64,000 bases of DNA from Ancylostoma caninum (lineage: Eukaryota; Nematoda; Chromadorea; Rhabditida; Ancylostomatidae), in NCBI GenBank assembly GCA_037903475.1, contig JBAJFG010000198.1:186001-250000 (forward strand), written 5' to 3'. Under the pieces are notes generated by a model. That model did not search any database. It had not been told where the DNA came from and was given only the letters and a program-made list of their open reading frames with translations. Below are positions 44,435-55,065 of the stretch, one piece after another (positions within the stretch are counted from its first letter, which is position 1; every line of letters begins with the position of its first letter). Both the position numbers and the translations under genes were made by a program.

Positions 44435-46373
44435 TTGATATTTAATCTGCGTATCAAAAATCCTTCGGCAAGTTCTGATCATTCTGTCCTTGCCTTCTCA
44501 ATCCAGGTCTCTGACAATGCCAAGAAATCCTGCAATCAGTATCGAGATTTCCCAAGCGCCGACTTTTCCATAATGAAACGAGAACTCTCACTTGTTAATT
44601 GGGAAGCCCTTTTTCACAACTGCCTCGATATAAATGACATGTACTCAAGGTTTTGTAATGTCCTACATACCACCTTCGAAAAATGTGTCCTTCTCCGAAT
44701 GCAACACGCACCTCCTTCTTACTTTCCAATGTACATTAAGAAACTATTCACGCACAGAAACTTTCTTTTCCATCGTCTACATCAGCAAGGCGTTGAGGAC
44801 AAATACGTTAAAGTATCCAGAAAATTAACTCGACTCATTGATAAGTTTTTGAGGAATAAAGAGAAAAGGTTGCTTTTGAAGATGAAAGGAAAAAAGTTTT
44901 ACACTTACGTGAACTCTCGCTTGAAAGATAAACCGCCGAAAATCCCATCATTTATCAACGATCTTGGCGAACGTGCTTTGACTGACTTGCAGAAAAGTGA
45001 AGTATTGGCAGACTACTTTTCATCTCTTTTCACCAAAGACAATGGGAATCTTCCAGATTTTTCAAAACATGGGAAACGTTTTCCACCTATTAGCGATTTT
45101 GTCATAATGCCGGGAATGGTGTTAAAGTTTATGAAAAAGTTGAAATTGTCATACTCACTAACCTTCGATGATATCCCACAGGCTGTCTTTCTTAAACTCT
45201 GCAAGTGGTAAACAGAGTCATGAACTCTGTTTACCACTTGCCCATATTTTTAATTGTTCGTATAGGCTTGGTTCTGTACCTACCCTGTGGAAAAAATCAC
45301 TGATTACGCCAATCAACAAACATGCCTCCCCAGTAATTACAGCAGATTTCCGCCCTATATCCATCACTAGTACCGCATGTAAAATCATGGAGAGATGAAT
45401 GAAAGAAAACATTGACGAGTTCCTAGATGTCCACAACGTCATACCCATGCAGCAATTCGGTTTCTGCAAAAATAGTTCTACAACTGACCTGCTTCTACAG
45501 AGTATATATGATTGGAATGCTCAATTATCAGCACGTAACTATGTTGATATCATCTATTTTGACATCTCTAAAGCATTCGACATCGTATCACATTACAAAC
45601 TCCTTTGGAAACTCGAATATCTAGGAATTCGCGGCAATGTCTTAAAATGGCTTGCATCGTTCTTGATGGGAAGGACCTTTTCCGTCAGAGTCAATAGTTC
45701 ATCTTCACAAGAGAGAGAAGTATTGAGTGGTGTTCCGCAGGGTGGTGTATTAGGGCCACTCTTGTTCAATCTATACCTCTCTGACCTTCCTGCTGCATTG
45801 AATCATGACAGCAGTGTGAAATTATTGATGTTCGCTGATGATATAAAATTATATGCTGGTTATGGACCAAATGATAGAGAAAAAAGAAAGAAAAATCTAC
45901 AAGAAAGCATTCATAGTCTCACGACTTATATGCATGTATGGCAGGTGACTATATCTTTGTCGAAAACACATGTAATGCACCTTGGTCGTAGCAACCCAAA
46001 GGTGCCGTACTGGTTGAATTCAGACATCCAAATTACTGAATGCAGTAACATTAAAGACTTGGGAATAATCTACGACAACAAACTTTCTTTTGATAAGCAC
46101 AACAAAGAAATTGTTGTAAAAGCTAGGGTTGTCATGTTTCGTCTACTAAAAATTTTCAAAAACAATTTTCCCATGCTACACTGCAAACTTTTCAAGCTGT
46201 ATGTTCTACCAATGCTAGAATACAATTCAGTAATTTGGAGTCCTTACCAAGCGAACAAAATCAGCTTCGTTGAAAGTGTTCAAAAAACCTTCACTCGAAT
46301 CATTTGCCGCAGATGTTTCTCAGAAAGAACTACTACAGTTTCAATGAATTACGGAGACCGCATGCGCAAATGA
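44435..46373 (+). pseudogene. CR1-like reverse transcriptase
   Basis: ORF2 core, the target-primed reverse transcriptase. The first part (to 45211) has SSDHSVLAF, the end of the endonuclease, then the connector. After a frameshift at 45.2 kb come LPLAHIFNCS, WKKSLITPINK and FRPISI. A single TGA separates MER from MKENIDEF. Then QQFGF..STTDLL, IIYFDISKAFD, LSGVPQGGVLGPLLFNLYLS and the catalytic LMFADDIKLY (intact FADD), KDLGIIYD and LPMLEYNSVIWSP. Few lesions and an intact catalytic centre suggest that this copy is younger than the RTE at 38.9 kb. Confidence 0.92.
45202..45240. repeat. 17-bp inverted duplication inside the CR1 ORF2
   Basis: CAAGTGGTAAACAGAGT at 45202-45218 pairs perfectly with 45224-45240 across a 5-nt loop. 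It sits at the frameshift between the two open halves of ORF2. Confidence 0.93.
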
Positions 46374-46421
46374 GGCTTAGAAAACCTTTGCTTAAGAAGA
46401 AAGGCACTGGATCTTTTCTAC

Positions 46422-46700
46422 TTGTGGAAGATATGGAATGGACTAACTCGTCTTCGTTTTTCTAATTACTTCGTTGTGAAACCATGTCGAGGAAGACTTG
46501 GTAACTTCAGTTTACACGTGCCAGTAATCGTAAAAACTGAAAGACAGTTACGCTCATATTTCATAAGAGCAAGTAATATTGCAAAACTGCTTCCGCTTGA
46601 TTTTTTTAAAGGGAAATATTCTGTTAAAAAAATTTTGACGAATAAGGAACTAAGATTATTATGGCAGAAGAATGATGACGCTTCTAATCTTGGAATTTAG
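46422..46700 (+). pseudogene. CR1-like ORF2 C-terminus
   Basis: It continues the LINE after a frame loss near 46370. WKIWNGLTRLRFSNYF, PCRGRLGNFSLHVP and SYFIRASNIAKLLP follow the usual end of CR1/Jockey-type ORF2 proteins. It ends at a stop at 46700; the remaining 490 bp to the tail are 3' UTR. Confidence 0.8.
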
Positions 46701-47199
46701 CAACAGATACATACCACATTCTAAGAAGGAGATGCACACATCATTTCATGAAATGCTTATTTTCTTTGATCTGCAGTTCATAGCTATGTTAAAGTGTTCT
46801 TCGGCCACAGAGAGGTCTTCGCAGGTTCGGCTCTCTGACTATCTTACTCATTTACTATACGGCAGAACGTGAGACAAGAAGGTGATGGTGCTGTGAGGAA
46901 CCAACAGATGCGGTGCCTACGATCGTGTCTCACTTGGACCCACCCACATAATGTTCAGGTTTAAGAGACAATTCGGGCACAGCACCAACCGCTCTGTTTG
47001 TGGGAGCAGCTTTGGTTTGATGGACGTAATTGGCTCACGCTTTCTGCTCTTCTGATCTACTATCTTTTTACCTATTCGAGCCTGTCGAAATTTCTCTGGG
47101 GTTCTTTTCTTTCATCACCTACTGTATGAAAGGTCACAGTGTGAATTACCACGATGTATGAATAAATAAATAAATAAATAAGTAAATAAAGAGAGTGGA

Positions 47200-48010
47200 A
47201 ATGTTGAAAAAAAGGAGGGGTGGTAGCGAGATTGATTGACTGCACATGCGAGAATCCGCCTGCAAGGCTCGTCAGAACATGGAAAAATAGGGTGACTTAG
47301 ACCTTGTGCTGATTTTCTCTGACTCGAAATTAGCAAATGCTTTTCAACTTGTCCATAGAGGACAATCGGCTCTATCTTCTACTAGAGTTTATATTTCTAG
47401 AGCTTCATATCTTTTTGGGAGCTCGATGGGAATTTTTTTTTCAAATTTTTGGGCCTCCGAGAGGAAATTTCCCATTGGGGCACGATAATGAGGATGAAAA
47501 ATGAATGCTTGGAGCTCTATTAAGCAAAGGTAGTGAAATGTTAGTTAAAGGCAAGCTGTCTCCATGGGAGTTGAAGAAGTGAAATCCTCGCAATTTGAGC
47601 AGATGGTTAAAATGGAGTAAATCTGTTTCGGAAATCACTGAGAAGCAATTTGCGGATATCACGAAAACTTTTCTTCCATGAGTTTTAGATGAGAAAGTTC
47701 CCCATTCGACTACCGAATCTGGCTCTACAAAGTTCGCTCGTTTTGCGGCAATTTAGATGGGAAATCGATGGGAAATTCGTCAGATTTGCCATCGATTTCC
47801 CAAAAGCATATGAAGCTCTAGAAAGTTGAAACTCTGAGGAGAGATAGAGCTGATCGTCCTCTATGGATACTTTTAAAAGCATCTGTTGATTCCGAGTCAG
47901 CGTACTTCAGTACGAGGTCTAAATCACCCTGGTTTTCTACAAACTGGCAGGCCATGCAGGCGAATTCTCGCATGTAATCGATCGACTTTGCTTCCCTCAC
48001 TTCATTTCCA
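47200..48010. repeat. inverted pair of a ~240-bp coding relic (R3)
   Basis: 47200-47440 (plus) resembles the reverse complement of 47770-48010. Both read MRE(F/S)AC-A-Q, then GDLDLVL, D(S)..AF and HRG-SALS in the coding direction; the left copy has a stop after MEK. The interval between them also shows TGGGAAATCGATGGGAAATT-like inverted words. The family is unknown, possibly a transposon protein. Confidence 0.6.
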
Positions 48011-48180
48011 TCCTCTCTACTCCTCACTAAATTCTGACGCGGCTCCGACACGTGCAAACATTTCTTGGAGGCGCCGGGAATCGAACCCGTGAGCGCGAAT
48101 GCCAGCCCTGAGCCGATTTCGCGCCGCCAATCCGTCATGTTTAGACACGTAGTGACGTGATCGTTTTTGCCAGTCTGGTT
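48010..48180 (-). repeat. tRNA-like dispersed repeat, copy 2
   Basis: The minus strand reads GAAATCGGCTCAGGGCTGG, then CACGGGTTCGATTCCCGGCG and CC (core at 48064-48121), A- and B-box-like. Same repeat as 41858-42010. Confidence 0.62.
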
Positions 48181-48701
48181 CAATCGGTTAGAGGCAGCAC
48201 CCACGAAAAACTTTCTCACTCAGGTTTTAGAGCGATCTTGGGTTTCTGACTATGTGGAGCATGATTGATGTGGTCAATTTTGTCAGAACTCATGTTAAAA
48301 TGGTTTTTGGATACTACTAATTTGCTGCATTATAGCAATTCGGCCGAGTTACGCTGGTGGAGTAGATCAAGGAAGTCGATGACGCTGCCTTTATTGTCAA
48401 CGAATTTCTTGGCGCAACTAGATAATCGACCAATTTCCCAGCTTTCCTGGAGGGAAAAAAGCCCAAACAGAAGGGAAATAGAATGTTCACCACAGAGACA
48501 CGCCTTGAGAAAAGAAACAAAACTTATGATCAAGTGTAGAGAGCTAACGAACAGAAATTTATATCATAATTGAGAATTTGAAAGTTCTGAGAGCAAAGAA
48601 GCGATCGTGCGGTCTAACAACAATTGAAAGAGCGTAGATGGGGGAATCAGATCATCACAATGCAAAACTTCTGGGAATGAGCATGGAAAACAAAATTTAT
48701 C

Positions 48702-48956
48702 TTAGGAAAACTGAGTGACTGCGGTAGAAATCAGCCGATTCGGATCGCGCCACATCTCACCCCGCGGATACCCGTATACCAAGTCTAACTTGTTGAATCT
48801 TGGGAACGCCGATACCTTCGGCAGTGCAACTTGCGTAGAATTACTGGCAGGGCGCAGCACGAGGTGGTCATTGACCGCCAGGACTTCGTGGCGTCCTGAA
48901 GATTCAGGGGGTTTAGCACCAGTGTCCGGGGCTGAGCGTCTACTGATGTTAGACAC
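48702..48956 (-). CDS. open frame of unknown function inside the 48.2-49.8 kb element
   Basis: An uninterrupted 84-residue frame (MSNISRRSAPDTG... ending TAVTQFS). The composition is protein-like, with FPRFNKLDLVYGYPRGEMWR near the end, but no family is recognised. A related DNA block (CAGGGCGCAGCACG) occurs near 30992. It could be a relic of the element's own protein or chance. Confidence 0.3.
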   Translation of the reverse strand: MSNISRRSAPDTGAKPPESSGRHEVLAVNDHLVLRPASNSTQVALPKVSAFPRFNKLDLVYGYPRGEMWRDPNRLISTAVTQFS

Positions 48957-49165
48957 AAGCAGATTTTAAAGAGGCACGCCTGGAGGATGGCTGAAGATCA
49001 CTGTCGTTCAACCATTTGCTCCATCCCTACCCTTCACTCTTGTGCGCTCCAGTGATAATCAGGTGTTGCTCAACCTGTAGGAGCCGTATCATGTTGGAAT
49101 TTTGATTGTAGATGCACACCATACCAACAAGTGTCCCCGCAAAGTGGCACAATTCGTTCTTCAGA

Positions 49166-49266
49166 AACCGTCTTCGTTTTTGAAAAAGATCATTGGTTGG
49201 TTTTGTTTCGTTCTTGACCATTTTTTGACCATTAATGACGATTTTTTCAAAAACGAAGACGGTTTC
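49166..49266. repeat. ~25-bp inverted repeat, ~48-nt spacer
   Basis: AAACCGTCTTCGTTTTTGAAA near 49167 pairs with TTTCAAAAACGAAGACGGTT near 49246. Confidence 0.88.
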
Positions 49267-49803
49267 TCAAAAACGAAAGATGCCACTTTGGGGGAGAGTT
49301 GATACCACCTAGGCGCATTTTTTGGAGTTGACAGCGTATCGGAACACTTCTTCAAACGAGAGAAGTTTCCTGGGAAAGTTCCGGATTTGAGAAGGAAAAA
49401 AGACGCGCTTCAATGACAATTTCTTGTATCTGACTGGTCCTATAACAAGTTTCAACGAGTTCTAGTGGGATCAAACAGCTCCGTACTGAGATAGGTTTAT
49501 CGAGGAATTTTAGCTTGAATTTGAGGTGATTTAGGCTGTCTTCGCTAAATGGTATGCATTTCTTGAACATTATTCGTCGCCTCACTAATGGTTGTTTAAG
49601 TCACTTTTTCAAAGCTACCTGCTTTTCCTAGAAGAACCCCAGTATGTAGGTACTTAGTAGCCCATTTCGGAATCCGACTGGACTTAGTACTCCCCAACCG
49701 ACACTGACCACCTAGTGTTGCGCCCTGATTACTGGGACTACCGTCCAGACTACAAAACATTCAAAATTCTGGACATGAAGGTTATCGTGGGCGCTGCCTT
49801 TAA

Positions 49804-50440
49804 GAGGAGATGCATATCGACCGCAAGGTTGCTTCAGCTCCAATTTTGGGCTTTTTAGTGTGTTTGTTTCGTGCCGTCTTCCTTGAAACTGCTCAGTGTC
49901 CCGAGAAAACATGCGGGAGGAGAGGGGGGGGGGTGTGAAAAGGTGGGGGTTGGACGAGGAAATAGGAGGGTCGTATTGAGGGTCGGTTTCTCCTATCGTT
50001 ATGCTTGACCCTGATATTAAAGTAGTGGACTCACTCAAACCTTGCCGCTAGAAGTATTTGAGGTGTCGTAGCGACCCGCCCACGCAGATCAAAGCTTGCA
50101 GAGGTTTGGAAGGGTGCGCCCATTCTATTCATTCTTCTTGGACTTTCATCTGCAATCGCAGATGAAAGTCCAAGAAAAACGCTTAAAACGTTTCGCCTGC
50201 TAAGATACTGGATTCGTATGACAAGATCGTGACGCCAACTTTGAAATTCACGTTATCGAGTGATTGCCTACGATAGGCACCTTATGGAGTTAAAGGTTTT
50301 GATTTGGAGAGGCCGTCACGATGTTCCCTTTTCCGAAGGCGAAGTGGCTGCCCTGTTTCACCTATGCACCTTTCCCTCCTGAAGCCATGCAGTCCTCATT
50401 CTAACGAACGGAGAAATGATGCAATTTGGCGTTGTGTTAA
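49804..50440. other. intergenic with RTE-3'UTR-like patch and a 19-bp inverted repeat
   Basis: 49915-50010 resembles the sequence after the RTE (41700-41830). 50135-50153 (TTCTTGGACTTTCATCTGC) pairs perfectly with 50158-50176 across AATC. No gene seen. Confidence 0.55.
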
Positions 50441-51341
50441 AGGCAGTGTCCAGGCAAAACCTCTGAGCTTGAGTGCTCATTAGGTTATGATAGCGGGTCG
50501 ACTCCATAGGCAACTGCCAAAGTTTCAGCGAAAAAGTCGCAGAAATGAGCGAGATATCCGCCTTAGACCCAGTACCCAAACCCATCTCTAGTGCCCAGCC
50601 CGCCCACCCGGCGTCTGCCATTTCGCGCGTGGAATTGGTGTAACGTGGAGCATCGTTGGAAAATATCGGACTGATTCTGGCGGCGTTTCTCTACTGTGAT
50701 TGTTTCATCTACGTGTATGCATCTCGAGTTCGCGTATGTGTTCTAAACATTCAGGTAGTGTTGCTCAACACTCCAGTTCTTCGTTTCAGATGATCCTGGA
50801 TCTACGGTTTACGGGTCTATACTTGGGGGAGAATTCCACGATCACATTACGAAGGTGGTTATTCACATACTATAGATCGGGCAGCGAAATATTTTGATAA
50901 TCAATCTCGATCTTCACATCAATTAGTCACCATGATACCAAGAAACGCCGGAAAAGAAAAACTTATTCTGTGAAAAAGACAGTTTCTGCACTGCTAACAT
51001 ACATTGCCGACAACAGCAATGATCGAAATATACCTCTTCTTGTTAAATCTGGTCAAAAAGTGCTATAACAGGGATACGGACCGCAGAAGGAGAACGAACT
51101 ATTGAAGCTAAAACTGAGGCGGCGAATGGGCGCCATCGATCGATGAAAATTTTTTCTGCGCCCTCTCTGACGAGAGAGAGGGCCGTCGGAGATCTCGTCC
51201 GAACCAGTTAAGTGGGGTTCTCAGACAAGGGTTTTTCCGAGGGTTTTTTGATCTGTAAGTTTCGTATCTGGAATCAGGGAGCCAGCCTGGCCTAGGAACC
51301 ACAGAAACTGAATACTCGAAAATTTTGCCTGGACACTGCCT
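50441..51341. mobile_element. 901-bp TTAA-flanked element, AGGCAGTGTCCAGG ends
   Basis: AGGCAGTGTCCAGGCAAAA is exactly inverted at the right end. TTAA lies at 50437-50440 and 51342-51345. No transposase identified; piggyBac-like by target site. Confidence 0.88.
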
Positions 51342-51600
51342 TTAAGACGGTCACGCGCCCAATTGCGAACCAGCTGCTTCTTTAGGTTTGTTCGCGGTAT
51401 ATCCACAACTCTGACTCCGTCCTGCAGACCCGTGCTCCGCAGGCTCCTCAGCATTTATCTGCTCATTTCATCTGAGATGAGAGAGGAGCAGAACGCTATC
51501 ACACGTTGGAAGTGTCCTTTAGTGGGGTAGCCGTAAGACATAGCAGCATTACGGCCCAGGTTTAGGAAGTTCGTGCGCTTGCTATCGTCTGAAGAGTATA
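51342..51600. other. short intergenic gap
   Basis: Nothing recognised between the two mobile elements. Confidence 0.5.
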
Positions 51601-51649
51601 CAGGGTGGCTGTTAATTATGGATCGCTCAATTTTTTAACCTCCCTCTGC

Positions 51650-52190
51650 AAAGAAGTAGCATATTGCGATGCTGTATTGCTTACTTGTTTTGCACAAGCA
51701 TTGGCCATCACCAGGTAAACGTCCTGCTGGAAGACGTCTGATTCAGCATCGGTGCGGGCCATCAGTCGCCCCTCAAGTTGGGCTTCAGTCCGCGAGAGGT
51801 TGACGTCGGTCTTGCTCTACTCTCTCTCAAATGCTACCCTGAGGGAGTTCACACCTCCATGGCTAGTAGCGGACACCTTGGCCTCTAAGAAGCTCCAAAC
51901 GAAGTAGCCCAGCGGATTGAGATCAGGGAGCAGGAGAACCGTATATGTTGGCCTTACCAATCGGGAACGTCAGAGTCACAGAAGGCAGAAGTGGATTTTA
52001 TGGCCAAATGAGGGGCCCACCCTTGCTGCGATGTAAACCACTCCGTGCATCCGTGTCTGTTGGTCTCTGGAAGGAGAACATGGCGTGAGATATCCTTCTG
52101 ACGGAAACCAGCGTCAATTTTCGGCAATATCGTCACGAAAAACAGCGAAAAAGGCCTTCCTGCGGTCAATTCATCCCAGACCATAGCAGG
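51650..52190 (-). pseudogene. Tc1-like transposase, C-terminal half
   Basis: The minus strand reads MVWDELTAGRPFSLFFV, KIDAGF, LLPETNRHG and WFTSQQGWAPHLA (the QQD-APxH catalytic block, with the aspartate lost), then LLPDLNPLGYFVWSFLEAKV (third catalytic aspartate region) in a shifted frame. The MVW-LTADG and DLNPLDY blocks are typical of Tc1/maT transposases. The element-end sequence follows directly. Confidence 0.85.
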
Positions 52191-52439
52191 CTAAAGAAAA
52201 AGAGCTTATTCGCTCATCACCTATTTCTTCATTGTATTAGGTGCGTGCAAAAGTTCCGGGGCAGTTGCTGGTATTTTACCGTTCAACGTCGTTTTGCTCC
52301 TTGCGTTTGCGATATCCTGCAACGGTTTTCATGAATGCTGGTAGCATAAAACATCTGCTACCTCTACCACTTTTGGCTCGGGTCCACGTCACAGCGTTGC
52401 TCTGTTTTGGGTGTAAAACCAATGCTATGAGCTGTGCAA

Positions 52440-53404
52440 TAATTTGGGGAATTTCGCTGTATGAAATCAAATCTAGACGATCAACAAGAGAAGCGACCCA
52501 AAGCATCAATAATGCGTTTGTGGAGGGTATGTTTTCTGAAACGCCAGGTGCTCGAAGGTTTCTAGGAATTCTGAGCGGAGATGAGAGCCTGGAAAATGCT
52601 TCACAAGTTCCAGGAAAGAGCGGTTGAACCAGACCTTGTGCAAAGCACGCAGGACGTTACGGGGAATTGAGTCAACAATGGCTCGTCACTTGAAGAAATT
52701 CGGTAAGAAGGGGAAGGTGAGTAGATGGATTTTGCGAGAGTTGAGCGAAGAGCACCAACGTCCACACTGGCAAGTCTGCAGATATTCGACCTTCAGATTT
52801 CCTAACAATTCGTTTCATAGAAGAATCGTTATTGTTGATAGAGAATGGATCAGGTACGACAATAGGAGAAGGTCATCCCAGAGTCCGGGCTCCTGCCACC
52901 CACCTAAAAATTTTTTTAAAGAAGGTAGTGATGCTTCGGCCACCTAAAAAATGGCCGAACCATCACTACCTTCTTTAAAAAATTTGACTTTCATGGTTAG
53001 CAACGTGACTCAACTGCAACGAATTTTTTTCTAATAAATGCATAGTAATCACACAGGGCCGACATGGGCGGAAATATGTGGTCTGGTCCGGCTGTGGGAT
53101 AACGCACACCAGCACGTTGCAGTGTCAACCGTATAAAGAATTGGCCATTCGTGCTCCGAAATTCTAGCCTAATCTATATTACTCCCTATACATGCCTCTA
53201 ACAGACTACCCCCATTTCGACCTTCTATGGCTTTACCTCCGCTGTAAAACTTTCAATGAACAGACCCTACTGGAAAACGACGACGTGTGCCACTATTTCA
53301 GGTGTAGACCTGTCAAATTTTTAGCTTCTGGAAAAATCTTTTCTGTGCCATACCTGCAACATCACGCAGATGCCAATGCTTTTTGTTTTGAACAGAACTG
53401 CTGA
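52440..53404 (+). pseudogene. mariner transposase, decayed but nearly full span
   Basis: The N-terminal HTH region is readable at 52440-52627 (TREATQSINNAFVEG, GDESLENASQVPGKS). Then TMARHLKKFGKKGKV, WILRELSEEHQ and IVDREWIRYDNRRRSSQ carry the first catalytic aspartate block in another frame. A foldback at 52909-52984 disrupts the centre. LWDNAHQHVA (second catalytic block) and DYPHFDLLWLYLRCKTFNEQ with a normal-looking C-terminus follow to a stop at 53404. It belongs to a mariner lineage with YDN after the first aspartate, unlike the copies at 50 and 23190. Confidence 0.85.
52909..52984. repeat. 33-bp inverted repeat with 9-nt loop inside the mariner
   Basis: 52909-52942 (TTTAAAGAAGGTAGTGATG and TTCGGCCA) pairs with 52952-52984 with one mismatch and one gap. 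Confidence 0.92.
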
Positions 53405-53479
53405 TTCTGAGTCGAGTTATGGCGTTTTGAGAAATTAAGTGCAGCTGCCTCGGAACTTTTGCACGCATCTAATACTATG

Positions 53480-53845
53480 ATACAATGACAGTGGTCGTGT
53501 TGGCTCCCACAGAACTCACGCAGCCCAAACAGTGAAAGCTTTTCCATCTATAAAAGCGAGGTTGAGGAGGCGGCCACGAAGATTTCTCTTGGAAACTTTT
53601 TTGCCTAATCCAAAAGTTCCCTGCTCACCCAATCTGACAGTGTGTTGTTTCAAACGTTCATTAACTGCGCAGCCCCGACTCAAGATTTGCGATCTTCTGA
53701 GCAGTGTCTGTGGAGATAATCGAGTTGGAAGCCACGCGATTGAATGTGATGGAATTGTCGCAGGCGATACTCTTCTCGATGATGCCACGTTAAAGTGAAG
53801 TGCGAATGGATCGAGGTCGCTCTGGTTTCTGGAGTGGAGCAGCAC
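53480..53845 (-). pseudogene. Tc1-like transposase, N-terminal half
   Basis: The minus-strand frame contains RLSPQTLLRRSQILSR, NERLKQHTVRLGEQGTFG-like HTH residues and LLNLAFIDGKAFTVWAA, which matches the FSDEKLFTV catalytic block (first aspartate kept, DE changed to DG). It ends where the mariner inserted. It is therefore the upstream half of the transposase at 51650-52190. Confidence 0.7.
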
Positions 53846-54083
53846 AGCCTGTCTCGCTTTGCTGTTTCACAATATTCACTTCTGTTGGTGCGGACAAATC
53901 AGAGCGTTTAGCAAATTCAGTAACATGGAGTGTGCAACCACTGAGGTTCACTGATGGCAGTAGATGACGAAATCTTTATAACTTGTGAACGAGTCCAATC
54001 AGAGGGACCAAAATTCTCAGGCTAATCACGAAAGCCACTAGCTGTCGTCTCATCACAAGATTAGGGTGATAGCTGCTTTCCTA

Positions 54084-54986
54084 TTAGGTCGTCAAGTATG
54101 AAATGTCCGATTTTATGAGCGGTCAGTTTGACAGTCTCTATCCTCGAAGATTTACTAGATCTCTTCTCATCTATATTTTCATTATTAAGATGCATTCTCT
54201 TCCTTTCAAAATCACTTTCTGGATTTTTGATCAGTTCTCGAATTTTTGTTTGAAAGCACTTTTTGTACAACTACTGAAAGACGAAAAATCGTGTCGTATT
54301 GGAACATAGGTTCCATTTTCCAGCCATTAGAGCTGAGAAAGCTGAGAACATCAGGGTAGTGTTAAGGGACATTTCGCTAGTAAATGCACTGAACAGCGTT
54401 TGCTTGCGAAGCTCCGCTCCGGTAACACGAAGCTCCAAGCCCGGATATCGATGAGCTGGAAGCCGTAGCCGAAGCGGGCAGGAGTCAAACTAGGTCAGCA
54501 TAAGCAGCAAGGTATGAGCTCTATAATCGATTAATATTTAGGTACTCAAGGCAATATTACCACCAAAAATGGTTCGGTAAACGAATTTTCCCCAGTTTGA
54601 CCCTCAAAAATGGGTGCCAATTTTTGACCATTTTTCACAAATCCACTCTGCTTAAGCCAGAAGAGCAGGAGTGAGGACCCACCTGCCACTCACAGCAGTG
54701 GGCGAACCTTGCTCTATTTGATCACAACTTCTTTCAGGGATTAGCTCACTCCTTGCCGGAGAAAATGTTCAATTTTCAACATGATGTTGGAAACGCTCTT
54801 CGCCACTTTATTGCCACTAGCTTTCCATGTTTTCAAGCTGTTGGCGCAGTCAAGCTGCAGTTAAGATGGCAAGGCTGTGGCGATAGTATAGGAGCTTACT
54901 CGGATATCTTATACTGCATCTTGCTTTAGAAACAAAACTCGAAATCTTCTCATCCAAAATCGGACATTTCATACTTGACGACCTAA
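54084..54986. mobile_element. non-autonomous mariner-type element, 903 bp
   Basis: TTAGGTCGTCAAGTATGAAA and the following TGTCCGATTTT form 31-bp perfect inverted ends. TA lies at 54082-54083 and 54987-54988. No transposase was recognised inside. It is the second insertion in the Tc1-like element. Confidence 0.88.
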
Positions 54987-55065
54987 TATTTTCTTTTTCA
55001 CCTTCAAAAAACGCGATCCATACTTAACAGCCACCCTGTACTTGTTCAATTTTCCAACATTGTAG

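Larger units (their letters stand above)
42079..47192 (+). mobile_element. CR1-like non-LTR retrotransposon
   Basis: ORF1, an endonuclease and a reverse transcriptase lie in order on one strand, followed by a 3' UTR and an (AATA)n-type tail at about 47160-47190. The ORFs have a handful of lesions: a TGA in ORF1, a stop and frameshift after the endonuclease, an inverted duplication at 45.2 kb, and a TGA at 45396-45398. A satellite array occupies the ORF1-ORF2 interval. The 5' boundary is not defined. Confidence 0.88.
48192..49799. mobile_element. TIR element with AGGCAGC(A/G)CCCACGA ends, 1.6 kb
   Basis: AGGCAGCACCCACGAAAAAC at the left mirrors GTTATCGTGGGCGCTGCCT at the right. The right end is followed by TTAA; the left is preceded by TTAG. 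A third element group with AGGCAG ends and TTAA-like flanks. It contains an open minus-strand frame (48702-48956) and an inverted repeat (49166-49266). Confidence 0.6.
52237..53472 (+). mobile_element. mariner element inserted in the Tc1-like transposase
   Basis: The 1,236-bp element has ends TTAGGTGCGTGCAAAAGTTC and its mirror. TA lies at 52235-52236 and 53473-53474. The length is typical for a full mariner. It splits the host transposase frame. Confidence 0.92.
51601..55038 (-). mobile_element. Tc1-like element hosting two later insertions
   Basis: Ends CAGGGTGGCTGTTAATTATG and its mirror (CATACTTAACAGCCACCCTG) are flanked by TA at 51599-51600 and 55039-55040. The minus strand encodes transposase fragments on both sides of a mariner insertion. 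Subtracting the inserts at 52237-53472 and 54084-54986 with their TA duplications leaves about 1,295 bp, the normal size of a Tc1/mariner-superfamily element. Confidence 0.9.
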
